Assembly (NCBI GenBank): GCA_022615475.1
Contig: JAKEGQ010000245.1
Span: forward strand, 1-9,953
Direction of reading: 5' to 3'
Source: Candidatus Methylomirabilota bacterium
GTDB taxonomy: Bacteria; Methylomirabilota; Methylomirabilia; Methylomirabilales; CSP1-5
Length of the DNA: 9,953 nt
The notes beneath the pieces are model-generated. The model made no database searches and was not told where the DNA came from. It saw nothing but the letters and a program-made list of their open reading frames with translations. Of the stretch, positions 1-6,893 are shown piece by piece. How positions within the stretch are numbered: the first letter of the stretch is position 1; each line of letters begins with the position of its first letter. The position numbers and the translations under genes were made by a program.

Positions 1-1
1 C

Positions 2-622
2 CCGCCCTTACGTTCGTGGTGGTCTCTTCCCTTGCTCTTAGGAGTGATGGTGGGCGGCTGTCTGTTCATGGGCAGCCCCCCTCCTGAGCGGGGGAATATC
101 CGTCCACTGCCTCCTCGCCTCCCCACGTACACGGTCAGCGGTCAAGCCGTCATTGCAGACCCCGGGCCGCTCAGCGTCACGGTGCAGCCCCTAAGCCTGG
201 AGGAGGTCCAGGGGTATTTCCGCAGTCGCCCTACGAAAGTGAACCCCTTTCAGGGGATGCAGAAGAACATCACGCCCTTCTTGATTCGAATCGAAAATCG
301 AGGCAGGGATCAGGTGACATTCGAGCCGGGGTCGGTGGTCCTCAAGGATCAGGACAACCGTCCATTGAGTGCATGGGATGCGGTGGATCTGCATCAAGCC
401 CTTTCAGAAAAGCCGGCGCTGCTCCAGGCGGCCCAGAGAGGGGTCTTTGCCGGGTATCTCGTGGTTCCCTCCGACCAGAGCCGCGAAGGACTCCTGATCT
501 TCCCGGCCCTTCCTCAGGATGCCAAGGCCATTCTCCTCCATTTTACGTCTCTGTACGCCGGGCCCGCAGCCTATCCCCTCATCTTTGAGTTTAGCGTGGT
601 CCCTGAGGAGTCAAAAAAATAG
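2..622 (+). CDS. Putative lipoprotein of unknown function, 5' end outside the window
   Basis: The reading frame is open from the first bases of the window, so the start codon lies upstream. The first visible residues contain an arginine followed by a hydrophobic run and then the lipobox-like stretch VMVGGC, with the cysteine encoded at 59-61. This is the pattern of a lipoprotein signal peptide cut by signal peptidase II, so the mature protein would be lipid-anchored on its Cys and about 187 residues long. A TTG at 32 could open the frame, but it would leave the signal peptide without its basic N-terminal part, so I prefer an upstream start. The mature part begins with a proline-rich linker. 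Its central part (IRIENRGRDQVTFEPGSVVL) has the look of a beta-sandwich that supports protein interactions on the cell surface, but I recognise no family. It ends 27 bases before the amidase gene and could share its transcript. Confidence 0.7.
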   Translation, partial: PPLRSWWSLPLLLGVMVGGCLFMGSPPPERGNIRPLPPRLPTYTVSGQAVIADPGPLSVTVQPLSLEEVQGYFRSRPTKVNPFQGMQKNITPFLIRIENRGRDQVTFEPGSVVLKDQDNRPLSAWDAVDLHQALSEKPALLQAAQRGVFAGYLVVPSDQSREGLLIFPALPQDAKAILLHFTSLYAGPAAYPLIFEFSVVPEESKK

Positions 623-649
623 GTTCTTTATCACCGAGCAGGGTGTTGC

Positions 650-2299
650 ATGACCCGCCGCCCAGAACTGTTTCGAGAGCTGGCCGCCCTGAGGCGCCTG
701 CCCGGAGGAGAGGAGGACTCGCGGGCCTGGCAAAAGGCGTATGAGGCGATAGAAGAAGCCCTTGCCATCCTCGAGGACGAGACCCTCCACGGAGAGGAAC
801 CGGCCCTCGTTTTCCACGCCGGGGAGTCGGTGTCGGCGCCAGGACGTCTGCGGGCCACGAGCGGGAGGCCGCATCGTGCAGGGGGTGAGATCGCAGAGCT
901 TTCTGTCGCGTCGGCGGCGAGCCTTATCCACCGCAAGGAACTTTCCCCCGTTGAACTTGTCCGCGCCGTGCTCGATCGGATCGAGGCATACGGGGAGCGG
1001 ATCAATGCCTATATTGCCCTGCATGCTGAGGAGGCCATTCAAGCAGCGCGGCACGCGGAGGATGCTCTCGTCCAGCGCCACCCCCTTGGCCCTCTCCACG
1101 GCGTCCCGCTCGCGGTCAAAGATCTTTTCTTCGAGGAGGGCCTTCCGACCACTGCCGGGAGCCGGGTCCTCCAGGATTTTGTTCCCCGGGAGGATGCGAC
1201 GGTCATTCGTCGTCTCAGGGAAGCCGGCGCGGTCCTCCTAGGAAGGCTGAACCTCCACGAGCTGGCGTACGGGGTGACCAACGAGAACCCGCATTTCGGC
1301 CCGGTGCGGAATCCCTGGAAGCTCAGCCGGGTCGCGGGGGGAAGCAGTGGAGGCTCTGCGGCTGCCGTGGCCGCCTCTCTCTGTCTCGCGTCGCTTGGGA
1401 CCGATACCGGGGGTTCGATTCGCATTCCGGCTGCCTGCTGCGGCGTGGTGGGTGTGAAGCCGACCTATGGTCGGGTGAGCCGCCATGGGGTCCTGCCGCT
1501 GGCCTGGTCCTTAGACCATGTCGGTCCGATCACGAAAAGCGTGGAGGATGCGGCCTTGCTCCTTGAAGTCCTGGCCGGCCGCGATCCGCGAGATCCCACC
1601 ACCAGCCCTCTCGCGGTTCCCGCCTATAGTGGCATGCTCGGGGGTGGCTTGGAGGGAGTCAGAGTCGGAGTGCCCACAGGCTTCTTCACCGACCCGGTGG
1701 AGATCGACCCCGCGGTCTTGGCGGCCGTGCAGGGGGCCATCCACGTGATGGAGAGTGTGGGGGCGAGCATCACGGAGGTTTCGATGCCATTTCTCCGGCA
1801 TGCGCCCGCCGTGCAGTTCTTGACCCTCGCGACGGAGGCGAGCGCCAACCACGGGTGGCTCCTCCGAACGCGTGGTCGCGAGCTTGGGCTGGATGTCCGG
1901 CGGCGGCTGGAGTTGGGAGAGTTCGTTGCGGCCCCACTGTACGTTCGGGCCCAACAGGCGCGCCGGCGCCTTGTCCGGGAGTTCGCCGATGTCTTCCGGG
2001 ACGCGGACCTCCTCGTGACGCCAACCCTCCCCGTCGTCGCCCCACCTCTCGGTGCGGAAACGGTCGCGATTCAGGGGGTCCAGAAGAGGATCCAACCGAC
2101 GCTCACCCGCTTCACCGGTCCCTTGAATCTGACCGGGCTCCCCGCCATTTCTCTGCCGTGTGGGACGGATGACGATGGACTTCCCGTCGGGCTCCAGATG
2201 GTCGGGCGACCCTTCGATGAGGCGACGCTCCTCCGAGCGGCTTACGCATATGAAGAGGTCAGTCGACTACGCACCCGACGGCCACCCCTGGCCGATTAG
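650..2299 (+). CDS. Amidase-signature family hydrolase (GatA-like) with N-terminal extension
   Basis: This 549-residue protein hydrolyses a carboxamide to acid and ammonia; the substrate cannot be told from sequence. All three catalytic elements of the amidase-signature family are present: Lys157 in AVKDLF, the cis-serine in GGSSGGS (Ser232, with Ser233 next to it) and the nucleophile Ser256 in TDTGGSIRIP. Lys, Ser and Ser follow each other at the usual spacing. The C-terminal NLTGLPAISLPCG and LPVGLQMVGRPFDEATLL segments are also typical. It resembles GatA of the tRNA amidotransferase, but no gatB or gatC is visible and the FTGPLNLTGLPA segment looks more like free-standing amidases, so I call it an amidase. 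The family domain begins near residue 82. Residues 1-79 are an extra helical, charged segment that may be a fused GatC/AtzG-like piece. The ribosome site before ATG 650 is weak (AGGG, 9 bases away). It is likely cytoplasmic. Confidence 0.9.
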   Translation: MTRRPELFRELAALRRLPGGEEDSRAWQKAYEAIEEALAILEDETLHGEEPALVFHAGESVSAPGRLRATSGRPHRAGGEIAELSVASAASLIHRKELSPVELVRAVLDRIEAYGERINAYIALHAEEAIQAARHAEDALVQRHPLGPLHGVPLAVKDLFFEEGLPTTAGSRVLQDFVPREDATVIRRLREAGAVLLGRLNLHELAYGVTNENPHFGPVRNPWKLSRVAGGSSGGSAAAVAASLCLASLGTDTGGSIRIPAACCGVVGVKPTYGRVSRHGVLPLAWSLDHVGPITKSVEDAALLLEVLAGRDPRDPTTSPLAVPAYSGMLGGGLEGVRVGVPTGFFTDPVEIDPAVLAAVQGAIHVMESVGASITEVSMPFLRHAPAVQFLTLATEASANHGWLLRTRGRELGLDVRRRLELGEFVAAPLYVRAQQARRRLVREFADVFRDADLLVTPTLPVVAPPLGAETVAIQGVQKRIQPTLTRFTGPLNLTGLPAISLPCGTDDDGLPVGLQMVGRPFDEATLLRAAYAYEEVSRLRTRRPPLAD

Positions 2300-2301
2300 C
2301 T

Positions 2302-2329
2302 CATCAGCCGTCGGCTATCAGCCATCAGC
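2302..2329. repeat. Four tandem heptamers between converging genes
   Basis: Immediately after the amidase stop codon come four 7-base units: catcagc, cgtcggc, tatcagc, catcagc. Three are identical or differ by one base and the second is diverged. The block stops five bases before a second heptamer array of different sequence. It is non-coding and lies between two converging genes. Confidence 0.75.
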
Positions 2330-2334
2330 ACTCC

Positions 2335-2418
2335 GAGACATGAGACCGGAGACAACAGACCGCAGACATCAGACCCCGGACCAGTCTGAGGTCTGAAGTC
2401 TCAGGTCTGAGGTCTGCG
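2335..2418. repeat. Inverted array of heptamer repeats, probable bidirectional terminator hairpin
   Basis: The left arm (2335-2376) is six 7-base units: gagacat, gagaccg, gagacaa, cagaccg, cagacat, cagaccc. A 7-base spacer (2377-2383) follows, then five units of the opposite sense at 2384-2418: gtctgag, gtctgaa, gtctcag, gtctgag, gtctgcg. The arms can pair in several registers. One joins 2360-2375 with 2404-2419 with 15 of 16 bases matched. Another closes a 9-base loop at 2375-2383 and gives a paired stretch of 4-5 bases in each repeat. The array ends four bases from the yggU stop codon, between two converging genes, so stopping transcription from both sides is its simplest role. There is no clean T-tract. 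It resembles the short tandemly repeated (heptamer) sequences described in some bacteria, notably cyanobacteria. Confidence 0.8.
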
Positions 2419-2422
2419 GCTG

Positions 2423-2731
2423 CTACTTCAGGAGTGGAGTGAGGTGTGCGTCGAGGGTAGCGGCATCGGTGTTTCGGAGTCGGATCCGCTTGCGGCGGGC
2501 GTGGGCGCCCGCAATGATCTCGACTCGGCTCACGGGAAGGCGCAAGATATCGGCCAACAGGCGGCGGCAGGCTGCATTGGCCTTCCCCTCGACAGGGGGG
2601 GCACTGATTGACACGTTGAGGACCCCCTCCCGGACTCCAACAATCTCGTCCCGCCTCGCCCCCGGCCGGACGAGCACCGGGAGAACGAGGTCACGTCCCT
2701 GTATCTTGAGTCTTAGGTTCGAGAGGCCCAC
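2423..2731 (-). CDS. yggU: YggU family (DUF167) protein
   Basis: A 102-residue protein, the usual length of the DUF167/YggU family. It carries the family's conserved stretches: VRPGARRDEIVG at 21-32, SAPPVEGKANAA at 43-54 and the basic IIAGAHARRKRIR segment at 72-84. The fold is a small alpha/beta domain; the biochemical role is unknown, and genes of this family commonly sit beside yggT and proC as here. It starts with GTG at 2731, preceded by AGAGGA at a workable distance. The start lies 41 bases inside the end of divIVA in another frame, so translation of the two is probably coupled. It is the last gene of the leftward operon and ends just before the heptamer hairpin. Confidence 0.9.
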   Translation of the reverse strand: MGLSNLRLKIQGRDLVLPVLVRPGARRDEIVGVREGVLNVSISAPPVEGKANAACRRLLADILRLPVSRVEIIAGAHARRKRIRLRNTDAATLDAHLTPLLK

Positions 2732-3188
2732 TGATGTCCTCTGCGGTCTCGGTCGCGAGGAGATCCTGGTGGAGCTTGATGGCCGATCGGATCCGGCCCT
2801 CGAAGAGCATCTTCTGTCGCTTCAGGTCCGCCAGCCTTCCCTGGATTTGGGCCAACATCAAATTCGTGCGCTCCAGGAGCCTTTCTGCCTTGACCTCGGC
2901 GTCCTTGAGGATCGCGTCCGCCTCCTTCCGGGCCTTTTCCCTCGTCTCCTCTGCCATGCGCTGGACAGCAAGCAGGGCTTCCTTGAGCTCCCTCTCTCGG
3001 TGCTGGTAGTGCTGGAGCTGGGCTTCCTGCTTCTGGATCCGCTCCTCCTTAGTGGCGTTCTCCTTGAGGAGACGCTGCAATTCCTCGGCGACTCCATCCA
3101 GGAAGGTCTTGACCTCGACCGGGTCCAGTCCTCGGAAACGACGCTGAAATTCGCGCTGCGTGATTGCGATCGGTGTGAGATCCTTCAT
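2691..3188 (-). CDS. DivIVA-domain coiled-coil protein
   Basis: A 165-residue protein with a DivIVA-type N-terminal domain: ITQREFQRRFRGLDPVEVKT at 9-28 matches the conserved lipid-binding and dimerising start of the family (F...RG.D..EV..FL). A long charged coiled coil follows (about 30-140), then a short flexible acidic tail. DivIVA proteins gather at curved membrane near poles and division sites and recruit partners; here the membrane partner may be YggT. I chose the ATG at 3188 because GGAGG lies six bases upstream and because its ATGA overlaps the yggT stop. The frame stays open further upstream to 3413, but that part lies on yggT and reads as non-homologous sequence. It is shorter than Gram-positive DivIVA and close in size to the short versions found in proC-yggT clusters. 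Confidence 0.88.
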   Translation of the reverse strand: MKDLTPIAITQREFQRRFRGLDPVEVKTFLDGVAEELQRLLKENATKEERIQKQEAQLQHYQHRERELKEALLAVQRMAEETREKARKEADAILKDAEVKAERLLERTNLMLAQIQGRLADLKRQKMLFEGRIRSAIKLHQDLLATETAEDISGPLEPKTQDTGT

Positions 3189-3481
3189 CGTAACCTCCAA
3201 GCAAGCTCCCGTAGCGAGGCCACCAGGAATTGGTCGAGGAAGATGATCGCCAGGATTGCCACCATGGGAGAGAAATCGATCCCCCACGTGCTCGGCAGGG
3301 CCCGGCGGATCGGCCGCAGGACGGGCTCGGTTGTGCGGTGGAGCAACTGAACGAAGGGGTTGTAGGGATCCGGGTTGACCCACGAGACGATTGCCCTGAT
3401 GATGATGATCCACATATAGATGTTGAGAACAATGCCAACGAGCTGCGCGAGGGCACTCAGCAGGTTGGCGAAGATGAACAT
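3185..3481 (-). CDS. yggT: YggT family small membrane protein
   Basis: A 98-residue integral membrane protein. There is a long hydrophobic N-terminal region (about 3-33) running into the family motif RAIVSWVNPDPYNPF, then TEPVLRPIRR (50-59), then IDFSPMV leading into a second hydrophobic helix (about 70-90) and a basic C-terminus. This is the single-repeat form of the family; Gram-negative versions such as the E. coli one carry two repeats. The function is unsettled; members have been linked to osmotic tolerance and to membrane or division organisation. The ATG at 3481 follows the proC stop after three bases, and its ribosome site (GGGGAG) lies inside the end of proC. The stop overlaps the divIVA start by four bases (ATGA), a sign of translational coupling. 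Confidence 0.93.
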   Translation of the reverse strand: MFIFANLLSALAQLVGIVLNIYMWIIIIRAIVSWVNPDPYNPFVQLLHRTTEPVLRPIRRALPSTWGIDFSPMVAILAIIFLDQFLVASLRELAWRLR

Positions 3482-3484
3482 TGC

Positions 3485-4306
3485 CTACCCACTCCCCAGT
3501 TCCTGAGCGCGCCGGGTCGCCGCCTCCACCGCGGCCATCAGCGTTCCTCGGATGCCGGCCTGTTCCAAAACGTGCAGCCCTGCAACGGTGGTTCCCCCGG
3601 GCGAGGTGACCATGTCCTTGAGGTTCGCGGGATGTTTTCCGGTCTCGAGGACCATCCGGGCCGCCCCGAGCACCGTCTGCGCCGCGAGCAGTGTGGCCGT
3701 CTCTCGGGGAAGTCCCATGCGAACGCCAGCGTCCACAAGGGCCTCGATCACGAGGAAGACATAGGCTGGTCCGCTCCCGCTCAGGCCGGTCACGGCATCC
3801 ATCAGCCTTTCCTCGACCTGAACGACCTGACCCACCGTCTCGAAGATCTGCCGGGCGATCTCGAGGTCTTGCGGGGTGGCGTGGCGACCCGGCGCGATCG
3901 CGCTGGCACCGGCGAGGAGGAGGGCAGGCGTATTGGGCATGATGCGGACCGTTCGGGGCGGGCGGGGGAATTTTGCTTCAATCGAGGCGGTCCGGATGCC
4001 AGCGGCGATGGAGAGAAGAAGATGCTCCTCTGCCACCGCCCCGCGCAGCCCGATCAGGACCCCATCCATCACCTGAGGTTTCACCGCGAGGATCAGGATC
4101 TGTGCCTTGGTGGCGGCTTCTGCGTTGTCGCTGAGGGTTTCGACCTGATGCATCTTCCGGATCGTCTCGAGCCGATCCGTACGGACGTCGGTGGCTATGA
4201 GCTGCTCCGGGCGCACCCTTCCCGCGGCGAGCAGGCCTTTGATCAGGGCCTCGCCCATGTTCCCTGCGCCGATGAACGCAATGCGTGTGTCCTCGATTCC
4301 CGTCAC
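3485..4306 (-). CDS. proC: Pyrroline-5-carboxylate reductase
   Basis: This enzyme makes the last step of proline synthesis, reducing 1-pyrroline-5-carboxylate to L-proline with NAD(P)H in the cytoplasm. The 273-residue length is typical. The N-terminal Rossmann motif GAGNMG lies at 13-18, VRIMPNTPA at 120-128, SGSGPAY at 176-182, and the family signature HPANLKDMVTSPGGTT at 225-240. The last third is the all-helical dimer domain. It starts with GTG at 4306, preceded by GAGGGCGA. It is the first gene of the proC-yggT-divIVA-yggU operon and has a good promoter 20 to 50 bases upstream. The pyridoxal-phosphate gene yggS, which often precedes proC in this cluster, is absent here; uvrC lies there in the opposite direction. 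Confidence 0.97.
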   Translation of the reverse strand: MTGIEDTRIAFIGAGNMGEALIKGLLAAGRVRPEQLIATDVRTDRLETIRKMHQVETLSDNAEAATKAQILILAVKPQVMDGVLIGLRGAVAEEHLLLSIAAGIRTASIEAKFPRPPRTVRIMPNTPALLLAGASAIAPGRHATPQDLEIARQIFETVGQVVQVEERLMDAVTGLSGSGPAYVFLVIEALVDAGVRMGLPRETATLLAAQTVLGAARMVLETGKHPANLKDMVTSPGGTTVAGLHVLEQAGIRGTLMAAVEAATRRAQELGSG

Positions 4307-4326
4307 GCTTCGCCCTCGATGGTTGA

Positions 4327-4356
4327 CTTATAACTTGAGACCGCAGCGGCAGTCAA
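4327..4356 (-). promoter_or_regulatory. Sigma-70 type promoter of the proC operon
   Basis: Read leftward, TTGACT (4356-4351) and TATAAG (4332-4327) are 18 bases apart and each matches five of the six consensus bases. Transcription would start near 4320, giving a leader of about 14 bases that holds just the ribosome site of proC. Confidence 0.7.
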
Positions 4357-4405
4357 GGAATTCATGGACATTGAGGCCACCTGAGCGTTGATGCGACCGG
4401 GTGGC

Positions 4406-4434
4406 TTGACACCACTCACGCGTTGGCCCAAGAT
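4406..4434 (+). promoter_or_regulatory. Candidate promoter for leaderless uvrC
   Basis: A perfect -35 box TTGACA (4406-4411) is followed after 17 bases by CAAGAT (4429-4434), a weak -10 box that keeps the key second A and final T. The predicted start of transcription is at about 4441, the A of the uvrC ATG. No Shine-Dalgarno sequence lies before that ATG, which fits a leaderless message. Confidence 0.55.
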
Positions 4435-4440
4435 CACACC

Positions 4441-6237
4441 ATGGAGCTTTCCGACAAGATCAAGTCCCTTCCGGACCGGCCCGGGGTCTATCTCTTCAAG
4501 GGGAAGAGGGGGGAGGTCCTCTACATCGGCAAGGCTCTCTCCATCAGGAAGCGAGTCCAGTCGTACTTTCAGGGGCGGGAGATGCCACCAGAGCACTCGG
4601 ATCGTATGTCGAGGCTTCTCTCGCAGGTCCTGGATGTGGAGGTGATCGTCACCGATAACGAGCTCGAGGCATTGGTCCTAGAGTCGACTCTCGTCAAGGA
4701 GCGGCAGCCCAGATATAACATCGTGCTGAAGGATGACAAGCACTACCCTTTTCTCAAGCTGGACCTTCAGGATCCCTGGCCACGTCTTCAGGTGGTCCGG
4801 CGGGTGAAGGATGACAAGGCGCTCTACTTCGGCCCGTATGTGCCTGCCACGACGATGTGGCGCCTGCTGCACCTCATCAACCGAACGTTTCCCCTGCGAA
4901 AATGTCCCGATGTCCGGGGACGTCGGCACTGTCTCGACTACCATCTCGGCCGTTGTCTCGGGCCGTGTGAGGGGTCGGTGAGCAAGGCGGAATACGATCA
5001 GCTCGTGGAGCGGGTCCGCCTGGTCTTGGAGGGGCGCGATCGAGAACTGGCCAAGCAACTCGAAGGGAGTATGCGTCAGGCGGCGGAACGACTCGAGTTC
5101 GAGCGGGCAGCCAGGCTGCGGGATCAACTCGTTACCTTGCGGGAAGCGTTGGCCGGGCAAAAGGTGCTCTCGCCCGGCGGTGAGGAGCAGGACATCCTTG
5201 GGGTGAGCATGGAAGGGAGCGAAGCCAATATCCAGGTCCTCCAGGTGCGCCGGGGGCGGCTCGTGGGGCGGGAGGCCTTCACCTTTGGTGAGGGACTGGC
5301 CCGCGGGCCGGGAGATCTCTTGGATGCCTTCATCAGACAGTTTTATGTGCGACGCCACACCGTCCCCCGTGAGATCCTCACGTCACACTCTGTGGAGGAT
5401 GGAGAGGTGATCGGCCGGTGGCTGTCGGAGCGGGCCGGGCACCGCGTGGTCATCCATCATCCCCGGCGGGGCCGCAAGGCTCGTTTGGTCGAGCTTGCCG
5501 TCAAGAACGCCCAGATCGCCCTCATGGCGAGTCTGAAGTCGGCGGCCGGCCGCAGGGCGGCGCTCCAGGAATTGCAGGAGGCGCTGGGCTTGGGCCACCC
5601 ACCGCATCGGGTCGAAGCGTTTGATATCTCCAACATCCAGGGAATGTGGGCAGTCGGATCGCAGGTAGTGTTTGAGGATGCCTTGCCCAACCGGTCGCAG
5701 TACAAACGGTATCGGATCAAGACGGTCGCCGGGGCTGATGACTATGCGATGCTAGAGGAGGTGCTTCGGCGGCGGTTCGCAAGGGCGCTGGAGTCCCCCT
5801 TGCCCGATCTGATCCTCGTCGACGGTGGACGGGGACAGCTCAACGTGGCCCTGACAGTCGCCCGGGAACTGGGGCACCGCGATCTGCCGATCATCGCGCT
5901 GGCGAAGGAGGAAGAGACGATTCATCAATGGCGGTCGCCCGTGCCGATGACACTGCCTGAAACATCGCGCGCGAGGCATGTGCTTCAGCAGCTTCGCGAC
6001 GAGGCCCATCGTTTCGCCATTACATACCATAAGAGGCTGCGGGCGAAGCAGGGGCTCGTTTCGATCCTGGAGGAGATCCCCGGGGTGGGCGAGAAACGGC
6101 GCCAGGCCCTCCTGAGGCACTTTGGTTCCCTCAAGGTCATGCAGCAGGCGAGTATTGAAGATATCCGAAAGGCGGGGGGACTGCCATCCCACGCGGCAGC
6201 CGCGGTGCACGATTTCGTCCAGGCCCTCACCGAGTAG
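4441..6237 (+). CDS. uvrC: UvrABC excinuclease subunit C
   Basis: UvrC makes the two cuts on either side of a DNA lesion after UvrA and UvrB have found it. At 598 residues it is full length. The N-terminal GIY-YIG nuclease (3' cut) shows GVY at 15-17, YIG at 28-30, nearby arginines 36 and 38 and the glutamates of NELEALVLE (74-81). Four cysteines (155, 164, 172, 176) match the spacing of those that bind a [4Fe-4S] cluster in E. coli UvrC. A UVR motif for UvrB contact lies near 200-235. The RNase H-like nuclease (5' cut) shows Asp395 in FDISN, Asp461 in VDGGRG and His523 in DEAHRFA. The C-terminus carries tandem helix-hairpin-helix motifs (IPGVGEKRRQALLRHFG). I chose ATG 4441 over the in-frame TTG at 4423 because the protein start MELSDKIKSLPDRPGVYLF fits the family and the promoter points to it. 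Confidence 0.97.
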   Translation: MELSDKIKSLPDRPGVYLFKGKRGEVLYIGKALSIRKRVQSYFQGREMPPEHSDRMSRLLSQVLDVEVIVTDNELEALVLESTLVKERQPRYNIVLKDDKHYPFLKLDLQDPWPRLQVVRRVKDDKALYFGPYVPATTMWRLLHLINRTFPLRKCPDVRGRRHCLDYHLGRCLGPCEGSVSKAEYDQLVERVRLVLEGRDRELAKQLEGSMRQAAERLEFERAARLRDQLVTLREALAGQKVLSPGGEEQDILGVSMEGSEANIQVLQVRRGRLVGREAFTFGEGLARGPGDLLDAFIRQFYVRRHTVPREILTSHSVEDGEVIGRWLSERAGHRVVIHHPRRGRKARLVELAVKNAQIALMASLKSAAGRRAALQELQEALGLGHPPHRVEAFDISNIQGMWAVGSQVVFEDALPNRSQYKRYRIKTVAGADDYAMLEEVLRRRFARALESPLPDLILVDGGRGQLNVALTVARELGHRDLPIIALAKEEETIHQWRSPVPMTLPETSRARHVLQQLRDEAHRFAITYHKRLRAKQGLVSILEEIPGVGEKRRQALLRHFGSLKVMQQASIEDIRKAGGLPSHAAAAVHDFVQALTE

Positions 6238-6288
6238 GACCTGAAGTCCCAGTGGTGCCCAGCCGATTGCGCACACTCGACGGTCTCG

Positions 6289-6317
6289 TTGTCCGGTCTG
6301 AAGACGTGTGGTAGAGT
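6289..6317 (+). promoter_or_regulatory. Candidate promoter of ridA
   Basis: TTGTCC (6289-6294) and TAGAGT (6312-6317) are 17 bases apart, each matching four of six consensus bases. The -10 box sits in GTGGTAGAGTGA, almost the same as at the second promoter near 9619. The predicted leader to the ridA ATG is about 64 bases. Confidence 0.55.
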
Positions 6318-6387
6318 GACCATTCGCGTGAGCGGTGGGCGTGGCGGGAATTGGTGGGGGTGCGTGTGCGTGCGGCAGGAGGACTGA

Positions 6388-6774
6388 ATGAAGCGAGGGG
6401 TGGTGAAGACGGAGAAGGCCCCCAAGGCGGTGGGGCCCTACGTGCAGGGGGTGAAGGCGCACGGGTTTCTGTTTACCGCGGGACAGATCGGCTTGGACCC
6501 GGCCACGGGGAAACTCGTGGAGGGGGGAATCGAGGCCCAGACGCGGCGGGTGCTGGAAAATCTCAAGGCGGTCGTTGAGGCGGCAGGAACCTCATTCCAG
6601 CAGGCGGTCAAGGCGACCGTCTATCTCACCGATCTCAGCCACTTCCAGGCCATGAATCAGATTTATGCCACCTATTTTGAAAGCCAGAGTCCCGCGCGAT
6701 CTACCATCGGGGTTGCCCAACTCCCCCTCGGAGCCCTCGTCGAGATCGAGCTGGTGGCCCTTTTGGAGGCATGA
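6388..6774 (+). CDS. ridA: RidA family enamine/imine deaminase
   Basis: RidA speeds the hydrolysis of reactive 2-aminoacrylate and related enamine/imine intermediates released by pyridoxal-phosphate enzymes, giving a 2-oxo acid and ammonia. The 128-residue length is exactly that of the family. The substrate-binding arginine (Arg104 in PARSTIGVA) and the glutamate (Glu119 in ALVEIELVA) that match Arg105 and Glu120 of the enterobacterial enzyme are present, as is a tyrosine (Tyr18 in GPY) near the position of Tyr17. The well-known TAGQIGLDP segment lies at 30-38. The Cys107 position of enterobacterial RidA is a threonine here, which is common. It would be a cytoplasmic trimer. The ATG at 6388 has AGGAGG five bases upstream. 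It has its own promoter and appears to be a single-gene unit. Confidence 0.95.
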   Translation: MKRGVVKTEKAPKAVGPYVQGVKAHGFLFTAGQIGLDPATGKLVEGGIEAQTRRVLENLKAVVEAAGTSFQQAVKATVYLTDLSHFQAMNQIYATYFESQSPARSTIGVAQLPLGALVEIELVALLEA

Positions 6775-6841
6775 TAGTCACCCCTGGAGGCTCTCCCGGC
6801 GGCTACGCCTTGGGCCTCATGTCAAAGAGTCGCCTTCTCCG

Positions 6842-6893
6842 CGTGTAAAGGATCGAACCGCGACTGTCGACCTCGCGTCGCCGCGTTTACACG
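6842..6893. terminator. Possible hairpin between converging ridA and propeller genes
   Basis: CGTGTAAA (6842-6849) and TTTACACG (6886-6893) are perfect inverted repeats of eight bases, and gcgac (6860-6864) can pair with gtcgc (6877-6881) inside the loop. The right arm covers the stop codon of the leftward gene. No T-tract follows on either strand, so this is a tentative terminator. Confidence 0.35.

Noticed and set aside
2302..2418. CRISPR array
   Set aside because: Units are only seven bases, directly tandem and without spacers, and no cas genes are present.
2439..3350. 303-codon rightward open frame
   Set aside because: It is antisense to yggU, divIVA and yggT, which all match known families; it resembles no family and is a by-product of GC-rich codon use.
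3189..3413. Upstream extension of the divIVA frame
   Set aside because: It overlaps yggT in another frame, while ATG 3188 has a strong ribosome site and an ATGA overlap with yggT.
3230..4333. 367-codon rightward open frame
   Set aside because: It is antisense to proC and yggT. The sequence is rich in Asp, His, Gly and Arg, as expected for a shadow frame.
5752..6462. 236-codon leftward open frame
   Set aside because: Antisense to the conserved nuclease and helix-hairpin-helix parts of uvrC, His/Pro/Leu-rich and without a ribosome site or family match.
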